NCBI GenBank assembly: GCA_032690845.1
Contig: CM064429.1
Location: 10,634,569 to 10,698,568 of the forward strand
Origin: Eleusine coracana subsp. coracana
Lineage: Eukaryota; Streptophyta; Magnoliopsida; Poales; Poaceae
Direction: 5' to 3'
DNA: 64,000 nt
In this document: positions 57,753 through 64,000 of the stretch, piece after piece
How positions within the stretch are numbered: position 1 is the stretch's first letter
Layout: every line of letters begins with the position of its first letter
The notes under the pieces: generated by a model
Told to the model about the DNA's origin: nothing
The model's input: the letters and a program-made list of their open reading frames with translations, nothing else
Databases searched by the model: none
Made by a program: the position numbers and the translations under genes

Positions 57753-58311
57753 GATATCTACACTGAATTTGTGTTACACTTCTGTTTTTCTTGATCTGTT
57801 ATACTATTTCCAGATGAAATATGTGTCAACTTGGGGTAGTCTATTTGGATTCCTCTATTTTTTAGAGTCGTCAGGCTACTAGTCGTGCCTTTGTCCTCAA
57901 TTGACTTTGCATCTCCCTTGACATGCATTAAGCTATGTTGTCATCATCTTATTTCTTTTATATATTTTGCAGTGGGGAAGATGTTCTATGAACAAAAGAA
58001 GCATCAACTGCCAGTCGCAAGTCTTGAGAACTCAATGCTAGAAGCCTTTGAGCAGAAGAAATACTTCAATCTAGATAGCCTATGTTGTTTTTCTTTTTTT
58101 TTTCCTCAAAAACATGGAGAATTGGCTAGCAGCCAGCAAGCTTTTGTTTTTTATCTTTTGTTTGTGGAATCAAATATGTCTTGACTCATTTTTGTACACA
58201 TTGACAAGAATTTTTGAAATTGTTCTTTTTCAATATTAAATGATGTTTTGACGACTAAGAAACTGACACGTGTACAAATTAGAAAATGAATTGTCAAGCA
58301 ATAAGAAAATA
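57753..58311. other. Intergenic DNA, nothing recognised
   Basis: AT-rich DNA with short frames only. Confidence 0.45.
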
Positions 58312-58482
58312 ACGTGGTCCAACGAGAAGGTGGCATGTGGTCCAACGAGAAATTGACATGTGGTTCATTGAGAAGCTGACACATGGCCCAATGGTAAGCT
58401 GACATGTGGTCCAACAATAAGCCGACACGTTGTTCAACAGGAAGCCGACAAGTGGTCCAATGGGAAGCTGACACGTGGTTCG
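58312..58482. repeat. 23-bp minisatellite, seven units
   Basis: Units start at 58312, 58335, 58358, 58381, 58404, 58427 and 58450, plus a partial at 58473. The consensus is ACGTGGTCCAAC with GAGAAGCTGAC. The period is exact (no indel) although single bases vary. It lies at the border of an LTR-like region. It is not a CRISPR array: units are contiguous with no spacers. Confidence 0.9.
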
Positions 58483-60115
58483 TTCCGCACGCGACATGTG
58501 TCTTGCCACATCATTCTACCATGCCATCTACCAGCGTGGCCGGTGCCACGTAGGCTTGCCATGTCAGAGCCAACATGGCCACGTTCATGACCGTTGATGT
58601 TTTTTTTTGTTTTGTCATAAACACAAATGAGTTCCCTAATGTGAAGCTGTTTTGTCAGAGAAGACAAGACATCTATGACAAAGCTGACAATTCATCATAA
58701 GAAATCAAAGGTTATGCTCCGTTTTTTAGGAATTCAATTTTGTCATAAATTCATCACAGAACATTCCCTATGATGAATATTGCCTGTCCTATGATGAAAG
58801 TGAAACATCATAGCTGTTGGCATTTCAATATCGGCGCAACATGACCCGAAGCATGGTTATATAAAGAGAAGGAACCATCAACCGAAGGGATCAATCAAGA
58901 AACTCTAAACCTAGGGTTTTGAGCAGTTGCGGCGGTGACAGAGGCGGTCACCAACCATCACCGCTGGGAAGGAAGAACGTGCCGACTGGCACTTTGCCGT
59001 GCCAATTGGCACTTGTGAATCTCACGATGTATTCTCTCATCTACCAAACCATGTCAACGGATCTTGGTAGAATGAGTGATTAGTCTTCATATTCTCTCAT
59101 GTGGAGAAGGAAACCTAGTTATGTAAACTCTCAACTCTTATGAATTCATTTGATGTGATTAGTCTATGTGTGATGAACTTATTCCATATGAGATTGTGTA
59201 TGATCCCATATATGAATCTATTAGCACTGTTAGATGTCTGGCTTTGCTGTGAAGATCACATAGTGTAAGAAACCAGTGCGGAATGATTAGCTTCCGCCAT
59301 GACAGGGCCGGAGTGAGCGGAACCACCATATCTTGTAGAATACTAAACTCACCAGATGAATCTATGAGTGAGAGTTGCATGCTAGTTACCTGAACCATAG
59401 GAGCGAATACTTCCATAACCTTGATCAAACCTTTAAGTTCTCGTGTTCAATTAGTTCTCTTTGTTTCATACATTCACCCTATTATTGTATTTTAGTTAGT
59501 AAATTAAATAATAGTGAAGGTCCCGTTTGCTCTCTATGGATTTGATTAAACCTTAGAATACTCTGAGGAAAGCAAGCTATAATTGTACATTGTTCTCTCG
59601 CGGTATATAAGTGGGCGTGTAATTATGACCAACAATGGCAGGAGGGATCGATACTCTGGCGGGAGTTGATCAAACAAGGATAAGGGGAAGGTGCCATCCT
59701 TTCAAGACCTAGGGACAAATATTAGCATCCTTTGATCCCCTCTCCCTTAGTACTTGCACTTACTATTCTGCATCTTAAGCTTGTAGTATTGGCCTTGTGC
59801 AATTTGATCCCCTCTCCCTTAGTGTTTTGTGTATCGTCTACGCTTGCATTCGTAAGACCGTAATTTGCCAGGAGTGCTACTTGGTTGATTCATCAAACAC
59901 TAGCATGCATAAGAGTTGAATGATGAGTGAATCACTACACGTGTAGGTTGTGTTTATCCTTAGTAGGATATCATACCTTGCTAGTGAGCCTCTAATAGGA
60001 CTGCATAGGAGTTCCTTGAGTGCTAGGTAGCGGAGTTGGTTTGTAAAGTTTATCGTGAGAGATCCTGATTCAACGCCCCCCCCCCCCTTCTGTCACTCGA
60101 TCCTTATAGGTTCCA
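58483..60115 (+). mobile_element. LTR-like sequence, third family
   Basis: There is a promoter-like TATATAAAG at 58858-58866, then transcribed-looking non-coding sequence with dyads (GTGCCGACTGGCAC and GTGCCAATTGGCAC near 58980-59010). The 3' end carries a C run near 60077 followed by TTCTGTCACTCGATCC, analogous to the end of the LTR-like block at 53.5 kb. Sequence around 59550-59620 is the relative of the Harbinger insertion site. Boundaries and family are uncertain. Confidence 0.5.
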
Positions 60116-60229
60116 ATACCACCACTGCCATCGTGGATGGAGGAGGAGGGGCTGTCACCATGGAAGGAGATGGAAGGGGGTGGACGGTGAGGTAATGCGG
60201 AGCCACCGGCTAGATGGGAAACCGTCACC

Positions 60230-60899
<670 letters not shown>

Positions 60900-63241
60900 C
60901 ACAGAGGCTTAACTATGGGTTGATCACCCTGTTACCAAAAACTACAGATGCAGCAGAAATAAAAAATTATAGACCCATTTGTCTGTTAAACGTAAGTTAT
61001 AAAATAATCACCAAAGTTTTGACTAATAGGTTGAGTGTGGTTATTCACAAGGTGGTTGGGGAAAATCAAACGTGTTTTATTAAAGGTAGGTTTATACTTG
61101 ATGGGGTGGTGGTGCTTCATGAAATAGTTCATGAGATGCATAGGAAGAAGTTAGATGGTTTTTTGTTCAAAGTGGACTTTGAAAAGGCTTACAACAAAGT
61201 TCATTGGTCCTTTTTGTATCAAATGCTTCAAAAAAAAAAGGCTTTGGAGACAATTGGTGTGACTGGATCATGAAAGAGAACACATAGGGGAGTAAGACAA
61301 GGAGACCCTTTGTCTCCTCTCCTTTTCAACATTGTGGCTGATGGATTAAACCTCTTAATTCATAAAGCACAACAGGAGGGTCTGATAAAAGGGTTAGCTT
61401 CACACTTGGTGGAAGATGGAGTGAGTATTCTGACTCCAGATGACACCATCTTTCTAGTGGAAGATAACTTAGAATATGCCAGAAATCTAAAGTTCATTCT
61501 TTGTATGTTTGAACAAATGTTAGGTTTGAAAATAAATTCTCATAAAAGTGATATTTACTATTTTGGCATGGCTGATGAGAAAAAACATCAATACAGTGAC
61601 ATTTTTACATGTCCTGTTAGAAGTTTACCTTTTAACTATCTAGGAGTACTAATAGATAAGTGTAGATTGAGAAATAGTCAATGGAAATCTACAAAGGAAA
61701 AATTCGAGAAAAAGCTAGGTGTTTTGCAAGGCAGGTTCCTAACGATTGGGGGAGACTTGTTCTGACAAACTCTAGTCTTTCAAATGTTCCTCTCTATATG
61801 CTGTCACTCTATTCAGTGTCGAAAGGTGTAGTCAAGAAGATGGATTTTTTCAGGTCTAGGATTTTATGGCAGGAAAGTGAAGGGGTCAGAAAATACCATC
61901 TGGTCAATTGGCAAACAATTTGTATGCCTAAAGATCAAGGTGGTTTAGGAGTTTTAGACCTACAAACTATGAATGTTTGCTTGCTAGGAAAATGGTTGTG
62001 GAGACTTGAAGCAAGTGATGGTTTATGGCAGCAAATCCTGAGAAGCAAATATGTCAAGAACAAGCCGATTTCATTGATTCAAAGGAGACAGGGAGACTCG
62101 CACTTTTGGCAGGGGTTGATGGAGGTCAACAACTATTTTCAGCAATTTAGCAAGAAGAAGGTGGGAAATGGAAAAGGAACAAGCTTTTGTCATGATGCAT
62201 GGGCGACTGACGAGGCTTTTGAAGTCATGTTTCCTAGATTGTTTGATCTGGCATATGACAAGAAGGTCTCGGTTCATAGTGTCATGATGAAGGGGATAGA
62301 AAGTGTCAAATTCAAGAGGACTTTATGTGATCAGAATCAAGAAGACTGGGATAGGATAAAACAATGGTGCAGTGAGACTGTTCTAACTAAAAATAGGGAT
62401 TTAGTTATTTGGAAATTAAATGGGAAAGGATACACAGTGAGTTCTTTATACCAAGAGTTGAAGACTCAAAGTGTACCTGTCCCATATAATTTCTTGTGGA
62501 AAGTCAAGATCCCACAGAGAATGAAAGTTTTTCTGTGGCTGGTGCTTAAAGATAGCATTTTGACCAAAGAGAACCTGTGTAAGAGAGGGTGGAAAGGTGG
62601 TGAGTCATGGAGCTTTTGTGGAGCTAAAGAGTCAGTTCAACATATGATGTTTGACTGTCCGGTTGCTCGGTACATTTGGCAGGTGATTAGTTGTGCCATG
62701 AACTTAACCACAGGCCCCAGAAGTTGCACAGACATGTTTGGCCAGTGGATAGAGAGATTCCACAAGAACCAAAAGTCGTTAGTGCTCCTGGGATGTGGGG
62801 CAGTTTTATGGACAATCTGGAGGGCCGGGAATGATGCATGTTTCAGAGATAAATTGATAACAGATCCGTCTGAACTTATATATGGTATGTGACAAATGGG
62901 CGATTTTGCAGAAAGAGCAAGCAAGAAGGATGGTCTCGGAAGGAAGTAAGACACTCAAGCTGGTAGCGGCAGAAGTCTTCAGAAGTCGAAGGGATGGGCG
63001 CCTACAACAAGGAGGCTTCAGGAAGGAGGAGCAAGTTCACCTGGATGACTCAATGGAGGCATCTGTGGTTGGACAGTTGTGTCCGGAGGTGGATTTGTTT
63101 TCCTATTTGTTGGCTGTAATAGGATTTAAGTACCTTTGCAGCAGCTACCTTTGCTTAGGTTTTTCGTTTTGTCTTTGAAAACTCTTGTATGTGGCCTGCT
63201 TTTTATCAAAGTGGGGGGCGAAAAGCCCTGTTTCTAAAAAA
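60900..63241 (+). mobile_element. 5'-truncated LINE (second lineage)
   Basis: LINE sequence starts abruptly within the reverse transcriptase at RLNYGLITLLPK (about 60905) and ends with a short poly(A) at 63235-63241, preceded by GTGGGGGGCGAAAAGCCC, a common plant LINE 3' terminus. A target duplication was not found. 5' truncation is normal for LINE insertion. It has no RNase H domain, unlike the LINE at 27.5-43.4 kb. Confidence 0.8.
60905..62892 (+). pseudogene. LINE ORF2: reverse transcriptase and zinc-finger region
   Basis: Landmarks in order are NYRPICLLNVSYKI, GRFILDGVVVLHE, KVDFEKAYNKVHW, RGVRQGDPLSPLLFN, the catalytic motif, NYLGVLID, and a C-terminal region with CKRGWKGGESWSFCGAKESVQHMMFDC. 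The catalytic box reads TPDD where YADD or FADD is expected, so Ala is replaced by Pro. Other breaks are a frameshift in the A-run near 61231, a TGA at 61271 with loss of some residues before RTHRGVRQGDP, and a frameshift near 61745. The stop is at 62892. It is inactive. Confidence 0.85.
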
Positions 63242-64000
63242 ACGATGGGATGGCACGGCTGGAAATCCTCAAACGGCCGCCTCCTATAAGTTTACTTACA
63301 TTTTTTTTTACCTATCTTTTTGGCTTTTTTTAGTTTCACACGAAGAATCGAAGTGCCAGGATTAGAAGGTATAGTAAGATAACACCATCAGCAAGAGTTA
63401 AAGGCATGTGCGATTCATTTCCTTCGACATGGATTAGGTCCTGTTTGGTTGTTGTGGATGAAAATAGAGACATGAATTGGTCTTGGATGGGAATCAGTGA
63501 TCCGGCTGTTTCAATTCCGGACCTCAAGAGGTGGAAAATCAATCCGGACCACTAGAAGCATGAAACACTGGAGACCAGCCCTTAAACAAACGGTCATTCT
63601 TTCATGGACTGGATTCCGTAGAAACGGAATAAGGCATAGTTTAGGAGGATATAGGAGCTCACAGGATCTATTCTAACAGTAACTGTTATCAGTTATAACA
63701 TGTTACAACCAAGCAAAGAAATCGTTAGAAGTCCGTATTAGCCATGGTTAGACACTGGTGGACTAAGTTTGGACTTGCTGAACAGAAATTAATTCATAGA
63801 CAGTTACAAGAATCGTTATTTTCAAAAGCTTTAGGCATCTTAATATCAAAGGAAAATTTTCAATAGTTTCAAATCAGAATATTTGGAAATATTACATTGT
63901 GAAATATAGATTAATTGATTTGTTTAGTTGCGTAGCCACGGACAAGAAGATAAAGACTTAGCCATGTCATACGGTGCGCATCTATGCCAATAGAATGTAC
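63242..64000. other. Intergenic DNA, possible MITE
   Basis: No gene. GGTCCTGTTTGGTT near 63437 and AAACAAACGGTC near 63585 face each other as weak terminal inverted repeats, suggesting a decayed MITE of about 160 bp. The rest is unremarkable. Confidence 0.35.

Overview
The window looks like plant nuclear DNA from a grass, most likely rice (Oryza) or a close relative. The reasons are intron-rich genes with GT-AG and GC-AG splice sites, Stowaway, Tourist-like and hAT-type MITEs, a Dart-like hAT element, CACTA subterminal repeats with the GCCGAGTGT motif, and a SIRE/Maximus-type Copia element. Species identity is inference; no search was run.

Only two host genes look intact. The first, on the minus strand at 3993-9810, is a 13-exon chloroplast-type Xaa-Pro aminopeptidase P (M24B, 714 codons). 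All five metal ligands are present, and one intron has a GC donor. The second, on the minus strand at 47795-49444, is an uninterrupted cytochrome P450 of the CYP71 clan with a TATA box about 100 bp upstream. A broken sugar-transporter (STP-like) fragment lies at 16283-16745. Nearly everything else is transposable-element DNA or unannotatable AT-rich intergenic sequence.

Layout. 1-3992: intergenic DNA with one MITE and the 3' flank of the peptidase gene. 3993-9810: the peptidase. 9956-12721: four MITE-like elements. 13242-15282: copy A of a 2-kb duplication whose copy B is at 55100-57154. 16283-19062: transporter pseudogene, a hairpin and local tandem duplications. 19075-20880: CACTA-like debris. 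21032-26232: a 5.2-kb PIF/Harbinger element with a decayed transposase and a Myb/SANT-like gene, inserted in an LTR-like sequence related to the one near 59.5 kb.

27496-43372: a nested retrotransposon complex. A minus-strand LINE carries a 17-bp target-site duplication at its two far ends. It is split by a minus-strand Copia element (3' LTR 32639-34169, ORF3 34630-36173, gag-pol 37037-42278, truncated 5' LTR 42318-42988). The LINE/LTR junction was then duplicated in tandem as a 1545-bp unit.

43615-45838: an internally deleted hAT element. 47795-49444: the P450. 50880-51324: a CACTA terminus. 51.8-55.1 kb: LTR-like sequences and a CACTA TNP2 remnant. 57155-57752: a chromovirus (Gypsy) LTR plus integrase tail. 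58312-60115: a 23-bp minisatellite and an LTR-like region. 60231-60335: a 105-bp AG microsatellite. About 60900-63241: a 5'-truncated second LINE.

No operon-like cooperation is expected. The two genes appear to be independent islands in repetitive DNA. The main value of the window is the readable order of insertion, duplication and deletion events. The least explained signal is an array of dyad-symmetric CGGAC(A/T)(A/T)GTCCG boxes in the Copia LTR, repeated upstream of its extra ORF.
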